A stretch of DNA of 64,000 nucleotides from Pseudonocardia parietis (GCF_017876315.1 NZ_JAGINU010000004.1:1-64000), one strand, 5' to 3'; positions 8,057 through 17,719 are shown, counted from the stretch's first letter. Made by a program: numbers and translations. Notes: generated by a model not told the origin, from the sequence alone.

Positions 8057-9178
8057 ATGGTTGACACCGTCGTTATCCCGAGACAGGAGCTCGCCGAACC
8101 ACCGGCCGGTACGCGAGCGGCCGTGGTCGACTGCGACACGCACCCGATCCTTCCTTCGGCACGCGAACTCCTCCCCTACCTCGACGAGTACTGGGGCGAC
8201 CAGCTGATCGGCGCGCTCGCGCCGTACTACGACCCCAACTACCACCCGCGCGGGTCGAACATCGCCCAGCTCCCGGACGCCCGGACCGACGCCGACGGGC
8301 GCGCCGCCACCCGGGTCGAGGACTTCGTCGCCGACGTGTTCGCAGACGGACGCACCGACTTCGCGATCCTCAACTGCCTCTACGCCGTCCAGCAGATGCA
8401 CCAGCCCCGCCGCGAGGCGGCGCACGCCAGAGCGCTCAACGACTGGATCGCCCACGAATGGCTCGCCCAGGACTCGCGGCTGCGCGCGTCGATCGTCGTG
8501 CCTCAGGGCACACCCGAGCTGGCGGCCGAGGAGATCAACCGTCGAGCCGATGACGACCGGTTCGTGCAGGTCCTACTCCTCGGCCAGTCCGAGCTCCTGT
8601 ACGGGCGCCAGATCAACTGGCCGATCTGGGAGGCCGCCGAGCGCAACGGGCTGCCGGTCACCCTCCACCTCGGTGGCGTGTTCCGCCAGGCGCCGACCTC
8701 GGTCGGCTGGCCGACCTCGTACCTGGAGTGGTACGTCGGCCAACAGTCCAACCTCGAGGCCCAGATCAACTCGATCGTCTCCGAGGGCGTCCTGCAGAAG
8801 TTCCCGAACACCAGGGTCGTCGTCAGCGAGGTCGGGTTCCACTGGCTCCCGCCGTTCGTGTGGAAGTTCGACAAGCTCTGGAAGAGCTACCGGCACGACG
8901 TCCCGTGGCTCGACCGTGCGCCGTCCGATCTGATCCGTGACCACTTCCGGTTCACGACCGCCCCGTCGGACGGAGCCGAGGAGGCCGGCGGACTCGACAG
9001 CATCGTCGACCGCATGGGCAGCGACCAGATGCTCGTCTACTCCAGTGACTACCCCCACCGGCACACGACCGGCCCGCACCAGATCGCGAACGGAACGTCG
9101 AACGACGAGCTGATCGAGCGCATCTACCGGCAGAACGCCTGGGACCTCTACCACCTGAGCGTCCCGGCCAGCGGGTGA
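8057..9178 (+). CDS. Amidohydrolase-2-family metal-dependent hydrolase/decarboxylase
   Basis: 373 residues of the TIM-barrel amidohydrolase_2 family, which includes ACMSD-type decarboxylases. Metal-ligand candidates are DCDTHP near the N-terminus (about residues 28-33), the histidine of LHLGG mid-protein, and the aspartate of YSSDYPH near the C-terminus. Family members hydrolyse or decarboxylate cyclic and aromatic acids. It is followed at 15 bp by a second family member, then a Rieske protein and reductase, in one operon. The substrate is not identifiable. Confidence 0.87.
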   Translation: MVDTVVIPRQELAEPPAGTRAAVVDCDTHPILPSARELLPYLDEYWGDQLIGALAPYYDPNYHPRGSNIAQLPDARTDADGRAATRVEDFVADVFADGRTDFAILNCLYAVQQMHQPRREAAHARALNDWIAHEWLAQDSRLRASIVVPQGTPELAAEEINRRADDDRFVQVLLLGQSELLYGRQINWPIWEAAERNGLPVTLHLGGVFRQAPTSVGWPTSYLEWYVGQQSNLEAQINSIVSEGVLQKFPNTRVVVSEVGFHWLPPFVWKFDKLWKSYRHDVPWLDRAPSDLIRDHFRFTTAPSDGAEEAGGLDSIVDRMGSDQMLVYSSDYPHRHTTGPHQIANGTSNDELIERIYRQNAWDLYHLSVPASG

Positions 9179-9192
9179 AAGGCGGCACCAGC

Positions 9193-10326
9193 ATGACTGT
9201 CATCGACCACGCTCCCGCGAACGCTCCCGTCGGCCCGCCGGTGCTCGGCACCGGGATCTTCGACGTCGACATCCACCCGGTCCCGAAGGAAGGCCTGATC
9301 GCCTCCTACCTGCCCGAGCGGTGGCGCACCCACATCGCCGAGTACGGCGTGCGCACCACGACCGGCCTGTCCACGGTCACCGAGTACCCGCAGATGTTCG
9401 GCGGTGCCATGCGCAACGACGCCTGGCCCGACGACGGCGCCTACCCGGGGTCCTCGCTGGAGCTGCTCCGGTCCCAGCTGCTCGACCCGTACGGCATCAC
9501 GATCGGCGTGCTGCAGTGCCTGGCCCCGGGCGGCCAGACACTGAACCCGGCCAGCCAGGCGCTGGACCCGCGACTCGCGGACGCACTCACCCGCGCCATC
9601 AACGACTGGCAGCTCGAGCACCTCGTCTACCCCGAGCCGCGCCTGCGCGCTTCGGCCCCGGTCGCCTTCGAGGCCGCCGACTTCGCCGTCAAGGAGATCG
9701 AGCGGGTCGGCTCGAACCCCGGCGTCGTGTCGGTGCTGGGTCTGAGCAAGACCCTGGAGCCGCTCGGCAGCCGCCGCTACTGGCCGATCTACGAGGCCGC
9801 CGTCGCCCACGGCCTGCCCATCCAGTTCCACCTGTCCCAGGGCGGTGGGCACGCCAACACCGGGACCGGCTGGACCTCCTATCACACCGAGTACCACGTC
9901 GGGCACACCCAGAGCCTGCAGTCGCAGATGCTCAGCCTGATCCTCTCCGGGACGTTCGACCGGTTCCCGGACCTCAAGGTGATGTTCGTCGAGGGCAACG
10001 TGGTGCACTTCGCGCCGCTGGCCCAGCGACTGGACTACCACTGGCGCAACCTGCGCAGTGAGGTCCCCGACCTGCAGCGCAAGCCGTCGGAGTACATCCG
10101 CGACCACATCTGGGCCTCCACTCAGCCGATCGACGAGCCGGAGAACCCGCGCCATCTCGCCGAGCTGATCGAGGAGTTCTGTCCGGACAACGTCGTGTTC
10201 GCCACCGACTACCCACACTTCGACTTCGACTCCCCCGAGACGGCCTTCCCGGCCGTCTTCCCGGAGGAACTGAAGCAGAAGATCCTGCGTGACAACGGTC
10301 TGCGCTTCTTCGGCCTGGACGGGTGA
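9193..10326 (+). CDS. Second amidohydrolase-2-family protein
   Basis: 377 residues, same fold as its neighbour: FDVDIHPVP near the N-terminus, IQFHLSQGG in the middle and FATDYPHFDFDSP near the end supply the metal ligands. The two paralogues may form a heteromer or act in series. A GTG overlaps the previous stop at 9175, but the ATG at 9193 has an AAAGG ribosome site at good spacing and is preferred. Confidence 0.87.
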   Translation: MTVIDHAPANAPVGPPVLGTGIFDVDIHPVPKEGLIASYLPERWRTHIAEYGVRTTTGLSTVTEYPQMFGGAMRNDAWPDDGAYPGSSLELLRSQLLDPYGITIGVLQCLAPGGQTLNPASQALDPRLADALTRAINDWQLEHLVYPEPRLRASAPVAFEAADFAVKEIERVGSNPGVVSVLGLSKTLEPLGSRRYWPIYEAAVAHGLPIQFHLSQGGGHANTGTGWTSYHTEYHVGHTQSLQSQMLSLILSGTFDRFPDLKVMFVEGNVVHFAPLAQRLDYHWRNLRSEVPDLQRKPSEYIRDHIWASTQPIDEPENPRHLAELIEEFCPDNVVFATDYPHFDFDSPETAFPAVFPEELKQKILRDNGLRFFGLDG

Positions 10327-10330
10327 GGTC

Positions 10331-10825
10331 ATGACCAAGTACGCAGTCGCCAACGTCGCCGACATCGGCCCGGGCGAGCGCAAGATCGTCGAACTCGAAG
10401 GCCGGAAGATCGGGGTCTTCAACGTCGACGGCGAGTACTACGCCCTGCTCGACCAGTGCCCGCACGCCGGCGCAGCACTCTGCAGCTTCGGGACCGTCTT
10501 CGGAGTCTCCGAGTCCGAGGCCCCGGGCGAGCCGGTCACCTACGAACGGAACCGCTCGCTGCGGTGCCCGTGGCACGCCTGGGAATACGACATCCGCACC
10601 GGCGAGTCGTTCTTCGACCCACGCAACTCGCGGGTCCGCAAGTACAACGTCGAAGTCGTCCCCGGGTCCCCGGAGGACACCGTCGACCCCAACGGCGGCG
10701 TACAGAAGGGGCCGTACGTGATGGAGGGCTACGCCGTGTCCGTCGACGGCGACGTCGTCGTCGTCGACACCAGCCGGCGCCGGCCCTCGCGCGGGCCCCG
10801 CGCGCAGGCGACCGGCCAGGCCTGA
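10331..10825 (+). CDS. Rieske [2Fe-2S] ferredoxin-like protein
   Basis: 164 residues. The cluster motifs are CPHAG (about residue 37, C-x-H) and CPWHAWEYD (about residue 78, C-x-x-H). The 39-residue stretch between them is longer than in most Rieske ferredoxins, owing to an acidic insert. There is no catalytic oxygenase domain, so this is an electron carrier rather than an oxygenase alpha subunit. It begins 4 bp after the amidohydrolase stop, and the reductase gene follows. It probably passes electrons from that reductase to an oxygenase not seen in this window. Confidence 0.88.
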   Translation: MTKYAVANVADIGPGERKIVELEGRKIGVFNVDGEYYALLDQCPHAGAALCSFGTVFGVSESEAPGEPVTYERNRSLRCPWHAWEYDIRTGESFFDPRNSRVRKYNVEVVPGSPEDTVDPNGGVQKGPYVMEGYAVSVDGDVVVVDTSRRRPSRGPRAQATGQA

Positions 10826-10914
10826 CCCACCCGGCCGCTTTCGCCGGGCCGGCGCGATCCGCCGGCTCGGCGGTGCCTCCCTGTCGATCAGAACGTGCGC
10901 GAACGGATGATCTC

Positions 10915-11880
10915 ATGTCGAACACCCCCCGCAACGATGCCGCCGAGGTACGCGCGGTCGTCGCCGAGATCTCGCCGGCGGCGACAGGCGTCGTATCCGT
11001 GCGGCTGGAACCGGCCGTCGGCGACAAGATGCCGTCCTGGGAACCCGGCGCCCACGTCGACCTCGTCCTCGGGCCCGACCTCGAACGGCAGTACTCGCTC
11101 TGTGGTGATCCCGCCGATCTGCGGAGTTGGCGGATCGGGGTGCTGCGCGAGCCCGAGAGTCGCGGCGGCTCGTCTCACGTGCACGACAACCTCGTTGTCG
11201 GCGACGAGGTCCGCTGCCGGGGACCGCGCAACAATTTCTCTCTCGACGACGCCGACGACTACGTGTTCATCGCCGGAGGCATCGGGATCACCCCGATCCT
11301 GCCGATGATCGGTGCCTGCGAGGCGGCCGGGAAACCGTGGCGGCTCGTCTACGGAGGACGCGCCGAGGACTCTATGGCGTTCCGCTCCGAACTCGCCGCC
11401 TACGGCGACCGCGTCACGATCTGGCCGCAGGACACTCGGGGGTTGCTCGACCTCGACGGGCTGCTCGGCACCCCCGCGCCCGGCACGGAGATCTACTGCT
11501 GCGGCCCGGGCGCGCTGCTCGACGCGGTCGAGGAACGCTGCGCGAACTGGCCCGACGGCGCCCTGCATCTCGAGCGGTTCCGCCCCAAGGAGGGCGCGCT
11601 CGACGGGGAGAACTCCGCGTTCGAGGTGGTCCTCGACTACTCCGACATCAGCATCATGGTCGCACCGGACCAGACGGTCGCCGAGGCGATCGAGGCCGCC
11701 GGCGTGCACATTCCGACCTCATGCCGGGAAGGGACCTGCGGCACCTGCGAGACCGTCGTGCTCGAGGGAGAACCCGACCACCGCGACTCCTACCTCACCC
11801 CCCAGGAGAAGGAGTCGAACGAGGTCATGATGCCGTGCTGTTCGCGGTCCTGCTCGGCGCGCCTGGTCCTCGATCTCTGA
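10915..11880 (+). CDS. Ferredoxin reductase, phthalate dioxygenase reductase/VanB type
   Basis: 321 residues with three domains: a flavin-binding barrel (RQYSLCGDP, about residues 57-65), an NAD-binding domain (IAGGIGITPILPMI, about 118-131) and a C-terminal plant-type ferredoxin with Cys ligands in CREGTCGTCET and a distal CC near residue 306. This order (FMN, NAD, 2Fe-2S) is that of phthalate dioxygenase reductase and VanB. It moves electrons from NAD(P)H to an oxygenase or to the preceding Rieske protein. It ends the operon and is followed by a hairpin terminator. Confidence 0.92.
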   Translation: MSNTPRNDAAEVRAVVAEISPAATGVVSVRLEPAVGDKMPSWEPGAHVDLVLGPDLERQYSLCGDPADLRSWRIGVLREPESRGGSSHVHDNLVVGDEVRCRGPRNNFSLDDADDYVFIAGGIGITPILPMIGACEAAGKPWRLVYGGRAEDSMAFRSELAAYGDRVTIWPQDTRGLLDLDGLLGTPAPGTEIYCCGPGALLDAVEERCANWPDGALHLERFRPKEGALDGENSAFEVVLDYSDISIMVAPDQTVAEAIEAAGVHIPTSCREGTCGTCETVVLEGEPDHRDSYLTPQEKESNEVMMPCCSRSCSARLVLDL

Positions 11881-11899
11881 CGTTGCCTCCCCAGTAACA

Positions 11900-11922
11900 G
11901 CCCCCACGCCGGGGGCAGTTTT
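11900..11922 (+). terminator. Rho-independent terminator after the reductase gene
   Basis: A GCCCCC/GGGGGC hairpin with a short ACGCC-type loop, followed by AGTTTT, begins 20 bp after the reductase stop. The stem and T-run are both visible. Confidence 0.8.
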
Positions 11923-12523
11923 CACGTGCCGTCGACACCTGCCTCAAGGGATCACGTCGCCGACGTCTGGCACGGCCGCTCCGAGCGCTGCGCTTGGTGT
12001 TCCTGGTCAGCGTGGCGCAGTCTGCAGCCGCAATGCCGAGGACCCCGAGACCCGGATGCCAGTCTTCACCGCGCATCACGGCAGTACGGACAGCGACCTG
12101 CCGGTGGACGCGTCATCCGCGCCCGCGCCCTACCGGGCCAGGACCTCCATGCCACCGCACGACAATTGTGCCGCCGGCACGGCTGGGAGCGAGCCACGAT
12201 GCGCGCGAGCCTCGGAAGCCTGGTCGGCCCGACCTTTCTCCGCGACGGGTTCGAGAGCACGCTACCTGCTCCCTGCGCCGAACTCGTCTCGCTGATCGGG
12301 CGGGGGTGTCCCTCGACGGCACCTCGGACACCTCTGTCCAAGTACCCGTAGGGGACTCTCACGGAGCGGTTCACGGCGGAACGATCGACCCGGCGCGGAG
12401 TCCCGTCGCCGTCGCTGTCGAGCCGTTCCTCGTTGAGGAGGACCGCTGACCTCCGGGCCCCCAACCGACACGATCTTCCGGGCAGCGTCGCGTCCGCGGA
12501 GCACCTTCGGCCGCCAAGGCGGG
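11923..12523. other. Non-coding gap with no supported gene
   Basis: About 600 bp between the reductase terminator and the convergent PucR-type regulator. Open frames are present on both strands, but none has family motifs, a ribosome site or consistent codon use. Confidence 0.5.
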
Positions 12524-14377
12524 CTACAGGCGGGCAAGCAAGGAGTGCAGGTGCAGAGCGAGCCGGATTTCGAGCAGCCGGTCCGGGGCACGCCACCTCG
12601 GACCGAGCAGCTCACTGATCCGATCGAGACGGCGGTACAGGGTATTGGCATGCACGTGCAGGGCCTCGCAGGTGCGAGTGTGGTGCTCACTGTGGTCGAG
12701 GTAAGTCTTCAATGTGGCGACGAGCTCACGGCCTCGGTGTCGGTCGTGGGTCAACAGCGGGCCGATGGTTGCCTGGACGAAGGCGCCTCCCTCACCACGG
12801 CCTGAATGGCTGAGCAAGATCCGGTAGATGCCCAACTCATTCGACAGTGCCGGGCGCTCAGTGCGTTCGAGGGCATGGAGCACCGCAGCGGTATGTCGGG
12901 CGGCTTCATGGGCATCGCGCACGCCGGTCACGCCGCCGGAGCACTCCGCGACGCCCACCGCGATGCCCGTGGGGAGTCCATTGGCGAGCCGGTCGCGCAG
13001 CTGCTCCGGGACCGTGTCCGGCACCAGGACCACCACCACCCCGGCATGCTCGGCAGACCAGCCGCGAAGTTCGGTGGCTGTCCGCGCGCCATGACCGGCG
13101 GCGCCCCGCGGATCGTCGCCGTCCTCGACGCTGCTGGGTAGCAGGACGGCGACGGCACTGACCCGAGTGACGTCCACGTGGGCGGCCCGGGCCCGGCGCC
13201 GCACCGCGGCCTCGTCCGCCTCAGGGGACAGCAGCGCGGCAAGGACCTCCCCGCGGGTGCGCAGCTCGGCCTCGGCCGCCGTCTGCTCCGAGGCCATTAC
13301 CAGCGCCATGGTGGTCGCGCCAAGCGCAAGTACCCGTTCGGCGTCCTCGCCGAACTCTCCTGGCGTCGGATGGTGCGCCACCAGACAGCCGGCCCAGCCG
13401 GTCGGTAAGCCCACCGGAGCGACGATGGCTGGCCCGGCAGGCCCGCGCACGCGACCCGTCACGGAGCCCAGGGACAGATTGTCCAGAAGCTCGTCGAGGC
13501 GCAGCCCGCGGCCGGTGAGTCGCGTGCCGTCAGCGTCGAACACGGAGACCACTGCTCCCAGCGCGCGTTCCATCTCGTCGGCGATGGCAGACGCGCTGCC
13601 CCGCCGCAGCACAGTGGCCGTCAATCGGTCGCGCAGTGCGTCGATCTCGCGACGCGCCTCCTCACTCCGCCGCAGCGCCGCATTGGCACGCTCCAGATCA
13701 GCTAACGCCTGCCGGTTCTCCTCGAACAGCCGTGCGTTGCCGATCGCGACAGCGGCGTGCGAGCCCAAGGCCGCGAGCAGTTCGATCTCCTGGGCGGTGA
13801 ACTCCCGTGGTCGCCGGTCGGCCGCGCCTAGTACGCCGATCGTGCCCACGCTGGTGGAGAGCGGAACACCGATTATGCCTCCGAGGTGTTCAGAGCTGAC
13901 GGCAGCGTCGACGTTCGGCACATGCGGGAATCGGTGGTCGATCGAGAAGTTCTCGGTCCCGATCGGGCGCCCGGTCCTCATCACCGTGCCGGCCAGTCCC
14001 TGCCCCGGCGGTAGTTCGATCCCGCGCAGCGCCGCGCCGATCGAGCCGTCCACGACCGCCATCCGGAGCACCGCGTCCGACCGCGCCAACATCAGGTAGG
14101 CCACGTCGACGCCCAGCAGCCGGCGCGCCTGGGCGGCCACCTCGCCGAGTACCGCCTGCGGGTCGTGCAGGGTGGCCAGGCGGCGGGCGAGTTCGTTGAG
14201 CGCGGCGAGCTCGATCGCGTGCCGACGGCGCTCCCTCAGCCGGGCATGAATGCGCAGTGCCGAGCTCGCCTCAGCGTCGGTCAGCTCGGGGTCGGCACCC
14301 GCCGCGAGCCGCTCCGCACGAAGAGCTTCGAGCTCAGTGGCGTCTCGGTCGTCGGCCAGCAGTCGCAACCACGTCAC
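12524..14377 (-). CDS. GAF-domain PucR/CdaR-type transcriptional regulator
   Basis: 617 residues, starting with GTG. A GAF domain (about residues 55-195) has typical PPGQGLAGTV and IIGVPLSTSVGTIGVL segments. A helical linker and a CdaR-like middle domain follow. The C-terminus is the PucR helix-turn-helix: TLKTYLDHSEHHTRTCEALH then VHANTLYRRLDRISELLG. Such proteins activate purine, sugar-acid or aromatic catabolism. It is divergent from the cyclase-amidase-transporter operon, and a 25-bp palindrome lies just upstream of its start. Confidence 0.9.
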   Translation of the reverse strand: MTWLRLLADDRDATELEALRAERLAAGADPELTDAEASSALRIHARLRERRRHAIELAALNELARRLATLHDPQAVLGEVAAQARRLLGVDVAYLMLARSDAVLRMAVVDGSIGAALRGIELPPGQGLAGTVMRTGRPIGTENFSIDHRFPHVPNVDAAVSSEHLGGIIGVPLSTSVGTIGVLGAADRRPREFTAQEIELLAALGSHAAVAIGNARLFEENRQALADLERANAALRRSEEARREIDALRDRLTATVLRRGSASAIADEMERALGAVVSVFDADGTRLTGRGLRLDELLDNLSLGSVTGRVRGPAGPAIVAPVGLPTGWAGCLVAHHPTPGEFGEDAERVLALGATTMALVMASEQTAAEAELRTRGEVLAALLSPEADEAAVRRRARAAHVDVTRVSAVAVLLPSSVEDGDDPRGAAGHGARTATELRGWSAEHAGVVVVLVPDTVPEQLRDRLANGLPTGIAVGVAECSGGVTGVRDAHEAARHTAAVLHALERTERPALSNELGIYRILLSHSGRGEGGAFVQATIGPLLTHDRHRGRELVATLKTYLDHSEHHTRTCEALHVHANTLYRRLDRISELLGPRWRAPDRLLEIRLALHLHSLLARL

Positions 14378-14411
14378 GCACTCCAGGTTATCTTCACCAC
14401 AGCACTCACGA

Positions 14412-14436
14412 AACTAGGGAGAACTTCTCCCTAGTT
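14412..14436. promoter_or_regulatory. 25-bp perfect dyad, probable operator
   Basis: Twelve-base arms AACTAGGGAGAA and TTCTCCCTAGTT flank a single central C. It sits 35 bp upstream of the PucR-type gene and ahead of the divergent transcription unit, where an autoregulatory operator would be expected. The regulator assignment is inferred. Confidence 0.65.
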
Positions 14437-14499
14437 CGCTCCGGTGAGGCATGGTTGATTAGTTGCAGTGCCGACCGGATGGTCCCGGGAAGGAGGTCA

Positions 14500-14589
14500 A
14501 TGATGACCGACAAGACCGCACACACGGATGATCACTTCGATGTTGATCGCAGCTACGTCGGTGCGAGGGGCGTGTCGGCGTACCGCTGA
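14500..14589 (+). CDS. Micro-ORF, 29 residues, strong ribosome site
   Basis: Two consecutive ATGs (14500 and 14503) follow a perfect AGGAGG at spacing three to six bases. The peptide is MMTDKTAHTDDHFDVDRSYV followed by nine residues, ending in a TGA. It lies between the 25-bp dyad and the cyclase operon. It could be a leader peptide or the surviving N-terminus of a deleted gene. No family is recognised. Confidence 0.4.
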   Translation: MMTDKTAHTDDHFDVDRSYVGARGVSAYR

Positions 14590-15028
14590 CCGAGTAGGCC
14601 GCCGCACGATGCGACTCTGAGCCAGGTCGATGTCCGAGGCGGCCCACTAGCTGGCAGTCACCGTCGAAGGTGCCTAGCACGAGGCCGTGGACTGCTCTCC
14701 ACATGTCTCGGACCACCCAGTACGTTCCATCTCCAGCGATGAGTATCACTCAAAGGCAGCCCACCACTCGGGCCAGCACTCGAATCGCGGAGAACTAGCA
14801 GTCGATACGATCCTGGCCACGCAGCTCGGTCATTGAACGCTGGTCGCGACTCCCTGCAACGATTTCTTATATATATATATCGACTTGCGCAGCGCTCTCA
14901 TTTTTGACTCGCCACTGAAGGCTGAATGTGGATCCAGAAGACAGCTGGGGCCAATACCTGGAAGATTGAACGATCGACGTATCGGCCGAAATCGCAAAGA
15001 TTTGCGTCAAACAACACGAGGAGAAATG
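14590..15028. other. AT-rich leader/promoter region before the cyclase
   Basis: No gene supported. It contains the alternating tract TTATATATATATAT at about 14868-14881, strikingly AT-rich for this DNA and about 150 bp before the cyclase start. This may be a promoter or an Lsr2-binding stretch. Confidence 0.4.
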
Positions 15029-15730
15029 ATGCCACAGCGTATTGTCGACCTGTCGTTGACGATCGACGACAACATGCCGGCCCATAAGCTGTTCCAGCGG
15101 CCGTTCCACATGCCCCACCTGACACACGAGCAGACGAGCAGTTGGGGCCTCGGGACCGAGGACGACCCCATGACCACCGCGACCGCGTACGTAAGCATGA
15201 ATGATCATGTCGGTACCCACGTCGATTCGTTCTTCCACGTGAGCCCGACCGGCGGGAAGATCGCCGACATGCCGCTCGATATGTTCATGGGAAAGGCGGT
15301 CTGCTTCGACCTGACACACGTCCCCGACCTGGGGGAGATCGATGTGGCAGAGATGGAGGCGGCTGAGAAGGCGTCGGAGGTCACCGTCGACGGCCATATC
15401 GTCCTGCTCAACACCGGGCTGCACCGTCGCCACTACCCGAACCCGGAAGTGTGCACCAGCAACCCGGGGGTCTCTGCCGAAGCCACCCACTGGCTGGCCG
15501 ATCGTGGTTCCAAGATCCATGGCGTCGAGGGGCCGTCGACGGACGCACCCAACCACGCACTGTTCCCCAACCACCGGGTCTGCCGCGATCGTGGACTGAC
15601 CCACTACGAGTGGCTGGTCAACCTGGAAGAACTGGTGGGCAAGGGCGAATTCATGTTCTACGGGGCCCCACTGAAGCTAGGGCAGGGAACCGGTGGCCTT
15701 ACGCGGGCATTCGCCGTGGTGGACGACTGA
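15029..15730 (+). CDS. Cyclase family protein (kynurenine formamidase-like)
   Basis: 233 residues. The metal-binding motif HxGTHxDxxxH is seen as NDHVGTHVDSFFHVSP at about residues 56-71, and the start VDLSLTIDDNMPAH is typical of the family. Members hydrolyse N-formylkynurenine or isatin-like lactams. The amidase and transporter that follow suggest uptake and hydrolysis of an amide or lactam. Two ATGs are adjacent; the second has AGGAG at six bases. Confidence 0.88.
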   Translation: MPQRIVDLSLTIDDNMPAHKLFQRPFHMPHLTHEQTSSWGLGTEDDPMTTATAYVSMNDHVGTHVDSFFHVSPTGGKIADMPLDMFMGKAVCFDLTHVPDLGEIDVAEMEAAEKASEVTVDGHIVLLNTGLHRRHYPNPEVCTSNPGVSAEATHWLADRGSKIHGVEGPSTDAPNHALFPNHRVCRDRGLTHYEWLVNLEELVGKGEFMFYGAPLKLGQGTGGLTRAFAVVDD

Positions 15731-15753
15731 GCACCCCGCGGGAGACGATACCG

Positions 15754-17190
15754 ATGACCACTGATCTTCCCCTCGACAATGCGACCGCCCTCCGAGTACT
15801 CGTCGCGGCACGCGAGGTCTCGCCCGTCGAGATCGTACGAGAGGCCCTTGACCGAGCCAAGGACGTCGATGCCGATCTCAATCTCTTCGTCACCGTCACT
15901 GAGGAACTGGCCCTCGCCTCCGCCAGGGCTGTCGAACAGGCAGTGATGTCCGGTGAGGACCTCGGCCCACTCGCCGGAGTACCCATCACGGTCAAGGACA
16001 ACCTCAACGTCGCCGGAGTCCCCACCCGGTCGGGTTCCACCGCCACACCCGACGCGCCGGTACAGGCCGACTCACCCGCGGTGGCGCGAGCCCGGCAGGC
16101 GGGAGCCTGCATCCTGGGCAAGACGACGACCTCGGAGTTCGCCATCAAGGCCGTCGGGCAGAGTCCGCTCACCGGGATCACCCGGAACCCTTGGAACCCA
16201 CAGCGCACCACCGGTGGGTCGAGTGCGGGGGGTGCCGCGGCGGTCGCGGCCGGGGTCGTTCCGCTCTCGGTCGTGACCGACGGTGGAGGATCGACCCGCA
16301 TTCCTGCTTCGCTGTGCGGAGTCTTCGGGATCAAACCCCAGTTCGGGCGCGTCCCGTACCTGCCCGTGAGCGCCACTCCGACATTGAGTCACGTCGGGTG
16401 CGTAACCTTCCGGGTTCGGGACGCGCTCTTGGCTCTGCGCAGCGTCGCGGGACCAGATGCCCGCGACGCCGCCGCCCCTCCCATCGGTCCGATCGGCGAG
16501 ATATCCGTGAGCTCGAGGATGCCGACGCTCCGAGTGGCGTTGTGCCCCGACCTGGGTGGCGCCCGACCACGCGACGATGTCCGCGCTGCGGTGGATCACG
16601 CAGCCGGTCTGCTGCGTGATCGTTGGGGCTGCTCGGTCGAGTCGGTCGCCGACGTTGTGGGCGGTGACTCGAGCCAGATCTTCTACTCCGAGTTCCTGGC
16701 CGGCGCCGGTGCCCGGCTCGCTCCGTTGTTGTCCGGGAGCCGAGAGCAGCTCGACCCGGACGTCGTCAGCGTCCTTGAGCATGGCGCAAACCAGACGCTG
16801 ACCGATTACATGGAGATGCAGGGGCGTCGGCACGCACTGAGGGCGCGGGTTCACGAACTGTTCGAGCGCTTTGACGTGCTGGTTACGCCAACAGTCCCCG
16901 TTACTGCGTTCGGGGCATCGGAGTCTTGCCCGGCGGAACTCGGACTGACCGCCGACGATCCGTTCGGTTGGCTACCCTATACGTATCCGTTCAACCTAAC
17001 CGGCAATCCGGCAGCGAGCATTCCCTGTGGCACAGGCGGCGACGGGCTTCCAATCGGGATGCAGGTCGTCGGGCGTCCCTACGATGAGGCCACGGTCTTG
17101 ACTGTCGCAGCCGCGATGGAATCGACAGCCCCATGGTCTCGTCCGGCCGATGATCTCCGCAAGGCGGCAGGGCACCATCCCGTCGGCTGA
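15754..17190 (+). CDS. Amidase signature family hydrolase
   Basis: 478 residues. The Ser-cisSer-Lys triad is visible: Lys in VPITVKDNLN (about residue 75), the Gly/Ser-rich TTGGSSAGGAAAVAAG (about 150) and GGGSTRIPASLCGVFGIKP (about 175). It hydrolyses a carboxamide to acid and ammonia. It begins 23 bp after the cyclase stop, with GGGAGA upstream, so the two are co-transcribed with the transporter behind them. The substrate is unknown. Confidence 0.9.
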   Translation: MTTDLPLDNATALRVLVAAREVSPVEIVREALDRAKDVDADLNLFVTVTEELALASARAVEQAVMSGEDLGPLAGVPITVKDNLNVAGVPTRSGSTATPDAPVQADSPAVARARQAGACILGKTTTSEFAIKAVGQSPLTGITRNPWNPQRTTGGSSAGGAAAVAAGVVPLSVVTDGGGSTRIPASLCGVFGIKPQFGRVPYLPVSATPTLSHVGCVTFRVRDALLALRSVAGPDARDAAAPPIGPIGEISVSSRMPTLRVALCPDLGGARPRDDVRAAVDHAAGLLRDRWGCSVESVADVVGGDSSQIFYSEFLAGAGARLAPLLSGSREQLDPDVVSVLEHGANQTLTDYMEMQGRRHALRARVHELFERFDVLVTPTVPVTAFGASESCPAELGLTADDPFGWLPYTYPFNLTGNPAASIPCGTGGDGLPIGMQVVGRPYDEATVLTVAAAMESTAPWSRPADDLRKAAGHHPVG

Positions 17191-17367
17191 TCATCGGGAG
17201 ACTCACGTCGAATCTCGACCGGCGCCCAAGAACTTCCCAACCTTCGGAAAATTACCGGGAACACTCAGGATGTCAATTCTGTAGCCGCCTCCGATCCATC
17301 GGCGTAACCATTTCAGTCGCCGATGGATCGACGGCCGCCGCGTGCCCAAACACTTCAGGAGCTGCAA

Positions 17368-17719
17368 ATGTCCGAAAAACGCTCGAACTCGATGAGCCGA
17401 GTATCCGTTGCCAGTCTGATCGGCACGACCGTCGAGTGGTACGACTTCTTCATCTTCGGCACGGCAGCAGCCCTGGTCTTCAGCCAGGTCTTCTTTCCAG
17501 CACTCGGGACGGCGTCCGGCCTGTTCGCGTCGTTGGCGACGGTCGGTGTCGCCTTCGTCGCGCGACCCTTCGGGTCGATCTTGTTCGGTCACTTCGGCGA
17601 CCGGATCGGCCGAAAGGTGACGCTGGTGGCGACCCTCCTGCTGATGGGCTTCGCCACCGTCGCGATCGGACTCCTTCCCACCGCCGAGACGATCGGTCCG
17701 CTTGCACCCGTCCTTCTAG
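17368..17719 (+). pseudogene. MHS-family MFS transporter, 5' segment (split by IS701-like element)
   Basis: Encodes residues 1-117 of a metabolite:H+ symporter: LIGTTVEWYDFFIFGTAAALVF is the family signature, and the GHFGDRIGRK loop follows. Reading is broken after CTAG at 17716-17719 by an IS701-like element. Joining 17368-17719, 19158-19769 and 21244-21608 gives 1,329 bp, one open frame of 442 residues, the usual length. The gene would import the substrate of the cyclase/amidase pathway. It is non-functional as it stands unless both elements excise precisely. Confidence 0.88.

Noticed and set aside
17323..17367. In-frame extension upstream of the MHS transporter ATG
   Set aside because: The extra 15 residues are not family-like and have a poor ribosome site. 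The ATG at 17368 starts the conserved part.
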